21,987 nt of DNA from a virus. The stretch lies in the IMG/VR virus record IMGVR_UViG_3300027976_000246, positions 1-21,987 of that record, one strand, 5' to 3'. The notes under the pieces were generated by a model. It worked only from the letters and a program-made list of their open reading frames with translations. It was not told the DNA's origin and ran no database searches. The position numbers and the translations under genes were made by a program. Positions within the stretch are counted from its first letter, which is position 1. Every line of letters begins with the position of its first letter. Shown piece after piece: positions 6,093-14,378 of this stretch.

Positions 6093-6318
6093 CGTCTTCG
6101 TCGTCTTGTTCGAGCACCGAGCGGCGAATGGCGTCGAGGTCGCTCATCGCGGAACGGCCGCCGGTCGACGGCTCTAGCAGCTTGTATAGCAGTTCGGCGT
6201 ACTTGACGCAGACCGGATGTTCCGGCTTGTCGCCGCCGTGCGCCGCATCCGTGAACAGGGCCACGAGTTCGGCGCGGAGCCAGTCCCGATCAACCAAGGC
6301 TTTACGGTCCACCGTCAT
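6085..6318 (-). CDS. Hypothetical protein, 77 aa, acidic C-terminus
   Basis: This small helical protein is not recognised. It has a middle segment HPVCVKYAELLYKLLEP and an acidic tail ending EQDDEDDV. The first gene of the leftward trio, it starts at ATG 6318, only 18 nt from the start of the rightward gene at 6337. No good ribosome binding site precedes it on the minus strand, so its promoter and leader must lie inside the opposing gene or it is nearly leaderless. The helical middle loosely resembles small-terminase helices, but this is not enough for a call. Confidence 0.55.
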   Translation of the reverse strand: MTVDRKALVDRDWLRAELVALFTDAAHGGDKPEHPVCVKYAELLYKLLEPSTGGRSAMSDLDAIRRSVLEQDDEDDV

Positions 6319-6336
6319 TCGTGCTAGATTAGCGCG
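6301..6336 (+). promoter_or_regulatory. Possible promoter and palindromic operator between divergent genes
   Basis: The 18-nt gap between divergent starts (6319-6336) is occupied by an imperfect palindrome GTGCTA-GAT-TAGCGC (6321-6335, one mismatch). On the plus strand it includes TGCTAGATT, an extended -10-like element (TAGATT, 6325-6330), with TTTACG (6301-6306) 18 nt upstream as a weak -35. A transcript from it would begin around 6336-6338, making the next gene leaderless from 6337 or started from ATG 6358. A palindrome over a -10 element would suit a repressor. Support is by sequence pattern only. Confidence 0.3.
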
Positions 6337-7074
6337 ATGGTTGCCCGAACGGAAAGCATGCTGAGCGCCGCCCTGGAGGCGTTGATCCAGTCACTGCCGA
6401 AGATGTCGCCGGAAGGTGGCATTCGGAAGTTCTACGTCAACAAGATCGCCGACAACCCGTCGATCGCATTCACGATCGTAGAGAAGTTGCCGGCGGGTCA
6501 ACTCACCCCCGAGGGATCGCGCATCAAGAACTGGGGTGGCCTGACCTATCGCCAGTGCAACCAGATCGAGCGCACCAGCGAGAGCGTCGCCGAGGTCGTG
6601 CAGCGCTTCCACGCCCACGTCTTCGAGGGCATCGACACCACGCGCACAGAGCGCAACCAAGGTGGCATGGACCCGCTGACGCAGCAGCGCGAGATCGAGG
6701 CGCGGGTCAATTCGATCCTGGCCGAGAAGCTCGACGAACTGATCGACAAGCGCCTCGCCGCCAGGGCCGCCGACAAGACGCCAACTGGCATCCAGCGCGG
6801 TGCCCACACCTCGAAGGTCGGCGAAAAGCCGCCGCCCGGCATCGACGAGGAGTGGGAGATGTGGCGCGAACGCGCGGCGAAGGCCGGATTCACCCCGCCG
6901 ATCGCCCGCACGCGAGACCGCCGCATCGACGGCCGCTGGCTTCGGGTGGCTGGGCCGCTGTGGGCGCAACACCTGGATGGTGTCGACGTCAGCGGCAGGG
7001 TGATCGCCTTCGGCAAGCCCTTCTCGATCGGCCCCGTCACTGCGTCCACCGAGGCAGTCGAAGACGTCAAGTGA
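6337..7074 (+). CDS. Putative terminase small subunit (by position)
   Basis: The 245-residue protein is directly upstream of the large terminase and overlaps its start (GTGA), the usual place of the DNA-recognising small subunit. A helical N-terminal region (about 5-100) includes LTYRQCNQIERTSESVAEVV, which could be a DNA-binding helical unit. A helical, charged middle (about 110-145, EIEARVNSILAEKLDELIDK) would suit oligomerisation. The C-terminal part (about 175-245) has Trp and Gly/Pro and is likely to be a separate fold. No family motif is clear, so the call rests on gene order. The start may be ATG 6337 or ATG 6358, which has GGAAAG just upstream; neither has an ideal ribosome binding site. 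Confidence 0.45.
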   Translation: MVARTESMLSAALEALIQSLPKMSPEGGIRKFYVNKIADNPSIAFTIVEKLPAGQLTPEGSRIKNWGGLTYRQCNQIERTSESVAEVVQRFHAHVFEGIDTTRTERNQGGMDPLTQQREIEARVNSILAEKLDELIDKRLAARAADKTPTGIQRGAHTSKVGEKPPPGIDEEWEMWRERAAKAGFTPPIARTRDRRIDGRWLRVAGPLWAQHLDGVDVSGRVIAFGKPFSIGPVTASTEAVEDVK

Positions 7075-8786
7075 CTGTTGAAGTTGTCCCGAGCGACCCG
7101 GCGGCGTTCAAGAAACGCTGCTTGGCGGACACCGGGTTCCTGGCGCGGAACCTGCTCGGGTTCAACTACGACGAGGCCGAGGGTGGCAGGAAGACCAACA
7201 TCGGCACCGGCGGCATCGTCAACTACGGCAAGCACCTCGAGATCTGCGAGCTGCTCGACGACCGCGACATCAAGTGCAAGCTCGTCATCGCGCCGCGCGA
7301 GTCGCGCAAGTCGACGCTCCTGCAGGCCTTCATCGTCCGGCAGATCCTGCTGAACCCCGACATCCGCGTCTTCTACGTCGCCCGCACCGACGCGATGGCG
7401 CGCGACAAGGCGCTCGCGATCCGCCGCCAACTCGAGAACCCGAACCTGGTGCGGCTGTTCGGCGAGCAGGCTGGCAAACCGTGGGAGGAGACCCGCTTCA
7501 CGATCCGAGGGCGTCGCAACACCGCGCTGATGAACGCGACGGTGCAAGGGTTCTCGATGGACTCGCTGCCGGTCGGCGGGCGCTGCAACCTGCTCGCGGT
7601 CGACGACTTCATCGACGACACCAACGTCACCAATGCGACCCAGAACAAGAAGAGCAAGGCGAAGTACGCGCACCTCCAGCCGTTCGTTGCCAAGGGCGGC
7701 ATCCTGGTGGTTGTTGGGACGATCTGGGACGACGACGACCTCTACGCCGACCTGCAGGCATCATCCGTGTTCGCCCCGCCATCTGGTGGCCAGGTCGTGT
7801 GCGGCGTCGGTGTGGACGTCTTCTACGGCAAGAACGGCAAGATGGACCTGATGGAGGATGAGACCGGGATCACCTTCCCGCACCTCACCGTCGACTACCT
7901 GCGCGGCAAGCTGCAGGGCATGCTGCTAGAGGGCAAGTCGGACCTCTTCGTCAAGCAGTACCTCAACATCGCCTCGACCGAGGGCGGCAACCACTTCGAG
8001 CGGCGCTTCTTCCAGCCCGTCAAGTGGGGTGACGACATGCGCCAGTTGTCGGGCTTCATCGTCACCGACACGGCGATCAGTCAGGAGGACTCGGGTTGCT
8101 ACTCGGTGGTGGCCTACGTCGCGCTCGACGCCAGCGACAACATCTACCTGCTAGACCTACGGTTAGGTCACTGGACCATGACCGAGTTCGTGGACGAGTT
8201 CTTCACGATGCTCGAGCACTGGCAGGCCATGGTGAACCACATCGGGGAGTGCTGGGAGGAGGCCCACCTGTCGACTGCCTTCCGCGAGGCGATCGAGTAC
8301 GACAAGCGGGCCAGGAAGGTGCGGCTGCGCACGATCGAGATGCCACGCACATCGAAGAACAAGAAGACGGCGCGCATCAACCGGCTGCAGCACCCCATGG
8401 CCAACCGGCGCTTCTGGGTCTGCAACACCGTGCCGGCGACCTTCATGGACGTCGATGGCGAGAAGGAGCTGTGGAACCCGACGGGCCACTACGACGCCCG
8501 CACCAAGGCGTTGTCGCCGTCCGGTGAGCTGGTCGACGAGTTCGTGCGGTCCTCGTCCAAGAAGGACATCCCCGACGCCTTGGCCATGATCCTGGAGTAC
8601 GAGAAGACCCGCCGTGGGGTGAGGCGGAAGTGCACCTTCAAGCCCTGGACCCCCCCGCCCTTGCGCCGATCCTTGACGGCGGAGCGCAATGAGGCATACC
8701 ATGTCGCCCAGTACTCCCCGAACGTCACGAGCGGTGACTGGTGGGACAACTTGCTCCATGACCCACGATTCGACCACCCTACGTAG
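7071..8786 (+). CDS. terL: Terminase large subunit (ATPase and nuclease)
   Basis: This 571-residue motor packages DNA into the prohead. Walker A is APRESRKST (74-82), with Arg where Gly normally stands before Lys80. Walker B is LLAVDD (174-179), and the coupling motif is VVGTIWDDDD (214-223). The RNase H-like nuclease follows, with D333 in FIVTDTA, and D499/D502 in KDIPDALA as candidate metal ligands. The layout is that of podovirus-type large terminases. The GTG start at 7071 overlaps the previous stop, with GAAG 7 nt upstream; the frame is open further upstream but there it overlaps the other gene and reads Arg-rich. The short C-terminal tail past 510 is variable in the family. Confidence 0.9.
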   Translation: MTVEVVPSDPAAFKKRCLADTGFLARNLLGFNYDEAEGGRKTNIGTGGIVNYGKHLEICELLDDRDIKCKLVIAPRESRKSTLLQAFIVRQILLNPDIRVFYVARTDAMARDKALAIRRQLENPNLVRLFGEQAGKPWEETRFTIRGRRNTALMNATVQGFSMDSLPVGGRCNLLAVDDFIDDTNVTNATQNKKSKAKYAHLQPFVAKGGILVVVGTIWDDDDLYADLQASSVFAPPSGGQVVCGVGVDVFYGKNGKMDLMEDETGITFPHLTVDYLRGKLQGMLLEGKSDLFVKQYLNIASTEGGNHFERRFFQPVKWGDDMRQLSGFIVTDTAISQEDSGCYSVVAYVALDASDNIYLLDLRLGHWTMTEFVDEFFTMLEHWQAMVNHIGECWEEAHLSTAFREAIEYDKRARKVRLRTIEMPRTSKNKKTARINRLQHPMANRRFWVCNTVPATFMDVDGEKELWNPTGHYDARTKALSPSGELVDEFVRSSSKKDIPDALAMILEYEKTRRGVRRKCTFKPWTPPPLRRSLTAERNEAYHVAQYSPNVTSGDWWDNLLHDPRFDHPT

Positions 8787-8997
8787 CGCCGAGCTGACCT
8801 CGGACCCGCTGACCCAGGACTCGAAGGTGCAGATCCGGTTGTCGGAACTGCAGAGCATCCGCGATCGGCTGCGCAAGTTGTGCCCCGGCAACAACTTGAT
8901 CGCGAGGCTCTGGGAGCAGGTGGCAGATCTCTATGTGCGCCTCGAAAAAGAGGCCAAGCTGGCGAAGAGCCAAACGGAAGAGGCCGACACACGATGA
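8758..8997 (+). CDS. Small helical protein, 79 aa, between terminase and structural gene
   Basis: I do not recognise this protein. A polar N-terminus (about 1-22) is followed by heptad-like helix from about 25 to 75 (IRLSELQSIRDRLRKL, then LWEQVADLYVRLEKEAKLAK), suggesting a coiled coil. ATG 8758 overlaps the terminase end by 29 nt; a later start such as GTG 8827 is possible. Its stop overlaps the next start as ATGA (8994-8997). In phages, small coiled-coil ORFs near terminase and portal are often head-assembly or spanin-like accessory proteins; there is no signal or membrane segment here. Confidence 0.55.
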   Translation: MTHDSTTLRSAELTSDPLTQDSKVQIRLSELQSIRDRLRKLCPGNNLIARLWEQVADLYVRLEKEAKLAKSQTEEADTR

Positions 8998-11024
8998 CGA
9001 CGTTGCAAACCCCGACCCCGGTGCGGAAGACCTACGACGCCTATGACCAGCGGGTGATGCGCTACGCGCGGGCGGCGACCGGAGGTCTGACGACGGCCTT
9101 CTCCGCGACGACGAACGTCTCCTGCGGCGCCAACGAGATCGCCTTCATCGACGAACTGACCTTGCGGTCCGCGACGCTCGACAACCAGTTCGCCAACAAC
9201 GCAACTCTGAGCGGCGCCGCGGTGACTGCAATTGTCGTTGCCAGTAACATCCCGTCCTGGGTGCCGCAGACCGGGATACTGACGATCCTGCGCGACAGCG
9301 GCATCTTCTCCGAGATCGCCTACACGTCCTGGGCCACGGCGACCTTCCAGATCGGCGCCACCGCATTCAACGCTACCGGAGCGACCTCTCCGGCTCAAGC
9401 CGCCACCCCGGTATTCGTCAGCTCAGGCAACGTCACCGTCACCGCCGAGATCAACGGCGTCGAGTGCCCGATCCACTTCGAGGCCGAGCCCAACGCCGCC
9501 CACACCGAAGTCGTTCGACTGCGCCCCAAGGGCAACCTCGTGCTGCAGCCGTCGCAGACCATCAAGTTCAAGACCAGCAGCGCCGGCGTCGGCAGCACCG
9601 TGGCGTTCACATACCGCAAGTACACGCTCGCGACGGCGCGGGAGCAGGGCTTGCTCGGCCCGACCATGGCCGCTGTCGCCTCATCCCGGCGGAAGACCAT
9701 GGCGCTCGGCACGACGCTGACCAGCGTGACGGCGACATCTGTCGTGGTCTCAGCGGCGATCCCGTCCTGGGTGCCACAGACCGGAAGCATCGCGGTCACC
9801 CGCAACTCGGGCGCCGTCTCGACGATCACCTACTCGGCGTGGACCGGCTCGACCTTCACGATCACACTGACCGATTTCAGCGGCGACAACGCCACCGCGG
9901 CCAACGTCGTCTTCGCACCGGTCACCGTCGCAGGCACCCCGAAGCAGATCGTGGCAGCCATCGCCGGCTTCCGCATCCAAGTGCTCGGCTACTACGTCTC
10001 CGGTCACAACTACGTCGCCGCCGATGACTACCTGTCGCTCGGCTTCTGGGAAGGCACCGGCACGTTCTTCAACGGCGTCGCCACCAAGGCAGCGACCGCC
10101 CACCTGGTGACGGTGGCGCACATGCACGGCCACCACGGTCGCCTCGCCCCGCGCATCCGCGTCGACAACACCGACGGCTGCGTCGAGGGTCCCACCGGCT
10201 ACGGGCTCTACGTCCGGGCATCCACGAATGTCGCAGGCTACGCCTCCAATGCCGACGTCTTCGTGATGTATCGCTACGTCAAGACGGACGTCAGACTTCA
10301 CGCCTACAGCCTCGCGACTGCGCTCTCCAGCGGCGGCGAAACCGCTGTCGTTGCGGGGCATGCAATCCTGCCCGACACCCCGCAGACCGGCACGGTCAAC
10401 ATCACTCTGACGGACGGCACCATCCTGTCGGTCCCCTATACGTCCTGGGCCACGACGACCTTCGCGATCGGTAGCACGGCGTTCAACGTCACCGGCGCGG
10501 CTGTCGGCGCGCTGATCACCGCCAACCGCGAACACGGCATCGTCAACGACTTCCGCGGCAGCGTGACGCAACCGATCGCGCGTCCCGGCAAGTTCTGGGT
10601 GAGCACGATCGCGGCCCCGGCACTCTTCGGATTCGGCAACACCACCGAGGTCCTGTTCACGCAGGCAGCGGCTGCCGGCGACAAGGTCGTCAAGATCAAA
10701 GGCTACGTCGCCAGCGCGATCGGCCGCGACGCCGCATCGACGGCCCCGATCGCAGGTATCTCGATAGGAGCCACCGTGTTCGCGCCGAACGAAGTCGGCA
10801 TCGGTGGGTCTGCGCTGTGGCCAGGTCACGGCGGCGGCGCCACGGCATTCGCCAGCAACTCCATCGTCGAAACTGAGATCCTGATCCCGACGCAGGTCAA
10901 TCTCATCCCCTCGATGATGGCCTTTCAGGCGAACTCGGGCGACATGCCGGTTCGCTTCCAGTCCGTCTGGGGCGAGTTCGAGTCGGCCCACGACACCACC
11001 GGCATGCTGACGCTCATCGCGTAA
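8994..11024 (+). CDS. Virion structural protein with three inserted beta modules
   Basis: The 676-residue protein is rich in Thr, Ala, Val and Gly, as expected for beta-rich virion proteins. The scaffold sequence is interrupted three times by a similar module of about 65 residues (about 77-142, 245-310 and 449-511). Each module has a PQTG turn (IPSWVPQTG at 86-94 and 256-264, ILPDTPQTG at 458-466), a Y-S/T-x-W segment and then TFxI. Modules of this type recur in phage virion proteins as exchangeable surface domains. The parts outside them (143-244, 311-448, 512-676) carry no motif I recognise; a role as a head decoration or fiber-like protein is inference. It lies between terminase and portal, an unusual place for such a protein. 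ATG 8994 overlaps the previous stop. Confidence 0.6.
   Translation: MTTLQTPTPVRKTYDAYDQRVMRYARAATGGLTTAFSATTNVSCGANEIAFIDELTLRSATLDNQFANNATLSGAAVTAIVVASNIPSWVPQTGILTILRDSGIFSEIAYTSWATATFQIGATAFNATGATSPAQAATPVFVSSGNVTVTAEINGVECPIHFEAEPNAAHTEVVRLRPKGNLVLQPSQTIKFKTSSAGVGSTVAFTYRKYTLATAREQGLLGPTMAAVASSRRKTMALGTTLTSVTATSVVVSAAIPSWVPQTGSIAVTRNSGAVSTITYSAWTGSTFTITLTDFSGDNATAANVVFAPVTVAGTPKQIVAAIAGFRIQVLGYYVSGHNYVAADDYLSLGFWEGTGTFFNGVATKAATAHLVTVAHMHGHHGRLAPRIRVDNTDGCVEGPTGYGLYVRASTNVAGYASNADVFVMYRYVKTDVRLHAYSLATALSSGGETAVVAGHAILPDTPQTGTVNITLTDGTILSVPYTSWATTTFAIGSTAFNVTGAAVGALITANREHGIVNDFRGSVTQPIARPGKFWVSTIAAPALFGFGNTTEVLFTQAAAAGDKVVKIKGYVASAIGRDAASTAPIAGISIGATVFAPNEVGIGGSALWPGHGGGATAFASNSIVETEILIPTQVNLIPSMMAFQANSGDMPVRFQSVWGEFESAHDTTGMLTLIA
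9249..10511 (+). repeat. Intragenic module repeats at DNA level
   Basis: The segments coding for IPSWVPQTG in modules 1 and 2 (9249-9275 and 9759-9785) match at 25 of 27 bases. The segment coding for YTSWATATF onward in module 1 (9321-9380) matches module 3 (10437-10496) at about 48 of 60 bases. Module 1 therefore resembles module 2 in its first half and module 3 in its second half. Conservation of third positions suggests recent duplication or recombination rather than only protein-level selection. Confidence 0.7.
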
Positions 11025-11028
11025 CGCC

Positions 11029-13290
11029 GTGTCCTCGACGACGACGATCCCGCAGGACGAGGGGGAGTTCACTCCGCGCGAGGCGGAAGCCCTCTACGAC
11101 GCCAGCATCGACACCGAGAACCAGGCGCTCGATCCCGAGAAGGCGAAGAACGCGCTGCGACTCGTGACCGGGATCGTCGCCGAGCACAGCGAGTTGATGA
11201 CGTCGCTGCATCGGCGGTGGCGCGCGATCGACTACATGCTGCAGGGCAACACCCTGGAGAAGGGTGGCCCCGAGGACGTTCACGTCCCCGAGATCTACAA
11301 GGCGATGGAGACCATGATCCCCCGCATCGAGGAGATCATCCTCGAGAAGGATCCGTGGTTCCGCATCGTCCCGCGCCGCTACACCAACCGCGCCGAGGCC
11401 GACGCCAATTCCGCCTACCTCGATTGGGAGTTCGACCAGGCCAAGATCCGCGACCTGATCCAGCCGTCCCTGCGCGACATGCTCGTGTCCCAGGCGTCGG
11501 CTTGGTACATCTGGTGGGAGACCAAGACCTCGATGCGTCAGGCGCGCGAGATCACGACGGTCTACGACGATAGCGGCAAGCCCTCGCGCAAGCTGAAGCG
11601 CGGCAAGCGCAAGGAGTTCGTCGACTACAACGGCCCCAAGGCCAAGCTCGTCGACCCGTTCGATCTCATGATCGACCCGAAGTCCACCAACCCGCAGGAC
11701 GCGCTATACTGCGGTCACCGGGTGTGGCTCACGATCGACGAGATCCGCCGCCTCGGGAAGAAGCGCGGCTGGGCCAACCTCGACGAGTTGGATGCCGGCA
11801 AGGCGACCACGCTCGGCAACGAGCAGGATCAGTATTCCTGGACGCGCGACCCGACCACCCGCTTCTCCGGCAACCGCGACCGCACGCCGAAGAACGACGG
11901 CCGACCGGATCCGATCGAGGTCGTCTTCCTGAACTGCCTCTACAGCATCAACGACGACGACACCTACGAGGACGTCTGCTTCGTGGTGGCTGGCGGCAAG
12001 ACCGTGCTCGACCTGCGCCCGAACCCGCTCGACGGGCAGTATCGCCCTTACGCGACGATGCGGGTCGCCAAGACCGGCCACAACTTCTACAGCACCGGCG
12101 TGTTCGACAACGCGGTGCGGCTCAACCAGCACATCGACCGGCTGCACCAGATCTTCCTGCGCGGCGCCGCGATCGCCGGCTGCCCGATCGGCTTCGCGGA
12201 CGGTGAGGGCGAGCTGCCGGACAACCTCTACCGCGTCACGCCCGGCAAGATCTACCCCGGCGTCGCGAACATCCGCTTCACCTCGATCCCCGACGGCTTC
12301 CTGCGCTCGCTGCCGCTGGCGATCTCGATGCTGACCAGGAACCTCGAGGAGGTCGTCGGCGCCTTCCGCATCCAGATGGGCCAGCAGGACGGCGGCACCG
12401 CCACCGAGGCCACCCTGTCGCTCCAGGAAGGCAACCGTCGCACGCGCGGCATCATCCGCTCAGTTGGCGATGGCCTGGAGCAGATCCTGACGATCTTCCA
12501 GAAGCTCAACCTGCAGTTCAGCCCGAGTGACGTCGAGTTCCCCGTGCTCGGCAAGCGCGCGCTGGACATGCGCAAGACCCACCTCGTGATGTCGCCGGCC
12601 GACCTGCTCGACGACGTCAAGTTCGAGTTGGTCGGCCTCGCCTCGCTCCGCACCTACGGTATGAAGGCGACCGGGCTGCAGGCCGTGATGAACAGCGGCA
12701 TGCCGCTCATCGCCGGCAACCCTGGCGCGATCGACCAGGTCGGCATCCTCTACGAGCTGTTTCGCGAGTTCGTGGGCGTCCAGGAGGCCGACCGCCTCGT
12801 CAAGATGCCGACGCCGCCAGATCGGCTGCGGTCCCAGGAGGAGGAGAACGAGGGTCTCATCGCAGGCGAGGAGATCGAGGTCGACGAGGACGATGATCAC
12901 AAGGACCACCGCAAGAAGATGCGGTTCCTGGTCGAACGCGCGCTCGATCCCGACGACTTGATGCCGCCTCATGTTCGCGGTGTGGTCCTGGCGCACGATC
13001 AGACCCACGAGCGCATGAAGCAGCACCAGGAGGCCAAGGAGCGCGCCGAGCAGCGCAGGAAGCCCCAGGGCCCGTCCATGGCGCCTCCAGAGGCCGGTGG
13101 CCAGTCAGCCGAGTCAGGGCGCTCGAGCCCACCCCCTGGTGGCATGAGCAACGCCCTGCAGGACCTCGCCGACGGTGGTGGTCCTGGCGGGCAGACGGCT
13201 GGTGAGAATCCGGGGCCGAGCGATTCCCGCAAGTACGGGCGCAGCGGGCGCGCGGGCCGCACCACCAACCAGAGCGACAACGAGCTATGA
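11029..13290 (+). CDS. Portal protein, P22-like large type
   Basis: The 753-residue product would form the dodecameric ring through which DNA enters and leaves the head. Its size fits the large portals of P22-type and related podoviruses. The N-terminal half has the helical wing (HRRWRAIDYMLQGN, 65-78; EIYKAMETMIPRIEEIILEK, 89-108), followed by DPWFRIVPRR (109-118), the membrane-like beginning of the clip and wing fold. Mid-protein NFYSTGVFD and a Gln-rich ATEATLSLQEGNRR region match the stem region of portals. The last 130 residues are charged and then Gly/Pro/Ser-rich and look disordered. The GTG start at 11029 is 4 nt after the previous stop. It is followed immediately by a small coupled gene. 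Confidence 0.85.
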   Translation: MSSTTTIPQDEGEFTPREAEALYDASIDTENQALDPEKAKNALRLVTGIVAEHSELMTSLHRRWRAIDYMLQGNTLEKGGPEDVHVPEIYKAMETMIPRIEEIILEKDPWFRIVPRRYTNRAEADANSAYLDWEFDQAKIRDLIQPSLRDMLVSQASAWYIWWETKTSMRQAREITTVYDDSGKPSRKLKRGKRKEFVDYNGPKAKLVDPFDLMIDPKSTNPQDALYCGHRVWLTIDEIRRLGKKRGWANLDELDAGKATTLGNEQDQYSWTRDPTTRFSGNRDRTPKNDGRPDPIEVVFLNCLYSINDDDTYEDVCFVVAGGKTVLDLRPNPLDGQYRPYATMRVAKTGHNFYSTGVFDNAVRLNQHIDRLHQIFLRGAAIAGCPIGFADGEGELPDNLYRVTPGKIYPGVANIRFTSIPDGFLRSLPLAISMLTRNLEEVVGAFRIQMGQQDGGTATEATLSLQEGNRRTRGIIRSVGDGLEQILTIFQKLNLQFSPSDVEFPVLGKRALDMRKTHLVMSPADLLDDVKFELVGLASLRTYGMKATGLQAVMNSGMPLIAGNPGAIDQVGILYELFREFVGVQEADRLVKMPTPPDRLRSQEEENEGLIAGEEIEVDEDDDHKDHRKKMRFLVERALDPDDLMPPHVRGVVLAHDQTHERMKQHQEAKERAEQRRKPQGPSMAPPEAGGQSAESGRSSPPPGGMSNALQDLADGGGPGGQTAGENPGPSDSRKYGRSGRAGRTTNQSDNEL

Positions 13291-13649
13291 ACCCAACTGA
13301 ACCCGAGCCGATCCTCCACGACTACGCTCGCCAAGCGGCGGAAGTCGAGCGCGAGATCGCAGCGGCGACGTCGGATCTCATCCTGAGCGAGGCGGTTGCG
13401 GTGATTCGCGAGCATCCCGAGTGGGACAAGTTCACCGCTCGACTTGGCGAGATCTACGACGGCTTGGCTCGTTCGCTCGTGCGCAAGCGCCTGGACAGCT
13501 ACGACCTCGGCTTCCACCAGGGCTATGCGCGAGCGCTCAGTGCCATGCTGTCACAAAAGCCTCTATCGCAGCAGGAGGTTGACCAGATCCGCACGGACAT
13601 TAGCATCCAGGCCGAGCGACTTGCGGACCTCCGTAAGATACTCGCATGA
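13287..13649 (+). CDS. Small helical protein, 120 aa, after portal
   Basis: I do not recognise this protein. It is entirely charged and helical, with possible coiled-coil stretches (AAEVEREIAAATSDLILSEA, and QQEVDQIRTDISIQAERLAD near the end). ATG 13287 overlaps the portal stop as ATGA, so translation is coupled. Its place between portal and scaffold suggests a head-assembly helper. A 93-nt gap follows with weak inverted repeats and a 12-codon ATG-started mini-ORF (13646-13684), neither of which I would call a gene. Confidence 0.65.
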   Translation: MNPTEPEPILHDYARQAAEVEREIAAATSDLILSEAVAVIREHPEWDKFTARLGEIYDGLARSLVRKRLDSYDLGFHQGYARALSAMLSQKPLSQQEVDQIRTDISIQAERLADLRKILA

Positions 13650-13742
13650 ATCTGACCCTTCGTCGTGTGGCTGGACGAGGGTGAGTAGTTCCCAGGCCAA
13701 TCCCGCGAGCCGGGTGTCACGGGCTCACCAGGACCGAAACGT

Positions 13743-14366
13743 ATGTCGGAATCGTCCCCCGAGGAACCGGAAGTCGATGCAGTCGATGAGATCGTAGAAG
13801 ACAAGCCGGAGAAGTTGGTTCCCGCCAAAGCAGTAGCCAAAGAGCGCAGCGAAAAGAGGGCCGCACGCGAAGAGGTGAACAAGCTACGGGGGGAACTTGC
13901 CGAGAAGTCGAAGCAGTTCCTGAGTGCTGAGGACCTGTCGTCCCTGATGGATGAGATGGCCGAAGTCGCGAAGACCGCGGCCGAGGAGTGTCTCAAGCCC
14001 ATCGAGGCCGAACGCGATCAGTACCGCATGGCTGCGGAGATGGGTCTGAACCCAGGGCAGGCTGCAAAGGTCATGAACATCAAAGCGAGCAACCCGAACT
14101 TGACGAGCCAACAGGCTCTCTTGCTCGCTCGCAGCGAAGATTCGGACGACCTGTTCCCCTCTCAGCGCAACCAAGTCAATCGAGCCGCGATTGGTGGTTT
14201 GCCGGTTGGCGGCCTTTCGCCAGCTCGCAGCGCCGCCCCCGCCCAGGACTTCGTCAAAAAGATGAACGAGGCCAGGGACAAGGGCGACGTCAACGCCACC
14301 AAGAAGTTCGCCAAAGACGAACTGTTCGCGCGCGTGCATCGGTTGTTCGGAACAAGCCCTCGGTAA
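13743..14366 (+). CDS. Capsid scaffolding protein
   Basis: This 207-residue product has the usual profile of a phage scaffold. The N-terminus is very acidic (about 1-25). A coiled-coil core rich in Glu, Lys and Ala follows (about 30-100, KERSEKRAAREEVNKLRGEL), then a Pro/Gln-containing flexible section. A basic, helical C-terminus ends it (FVKKMNEARDKGD, and KKFAKDELFARVHRLF), which in scaffolds contacts the capsid protein. AGGA lies 9 nt upstream of ATG 13743. It sits 12 nt before the major capsid gene, the standard arrangement. No protease motif is visible. Confidence 0.75.
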   Translation: MSESSPEEPEVDAVDEIVEDKPEKLVPAKAVAKERSEKRAAREEVNKLRGELAEKSKQFLSAEDLSSLMDEMAEVAKTAAEECLKPIEAERDQYRMAAEMGLNPGQAAKVMNIKASNPNLTSQQALLLARSEDSDDLFPSQRNQVNRAAIGGLPVGGLSPARSAAPAQDFVKKMNEARDKGDVNATKKFAKDELFARVHRLFGTSPR

Positions 14367-14378
14367 CAAGAGCACGAA

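Noticed and set aside
6546-7673. 375-codon minus-strand open frame across the terminase region
   Set aside because: It is antisense to clear small-subunit and large-terminase coding sequence and has no motif.
9750-11072. 440-codon minus-strand open frame antisense to the module-containing gene
   Set aside because: It is an antisense shadow with biased Arg/Gly/Asp/Val composition, and it disagrees with the module repeats on the plus strand.
13646-13684. 12-codon mini-ORF overlapping the stop of the post-portal gene
   Set aside because: It is too short and has no supporting signal; a leader-peptide role cannot be shown from sequence.
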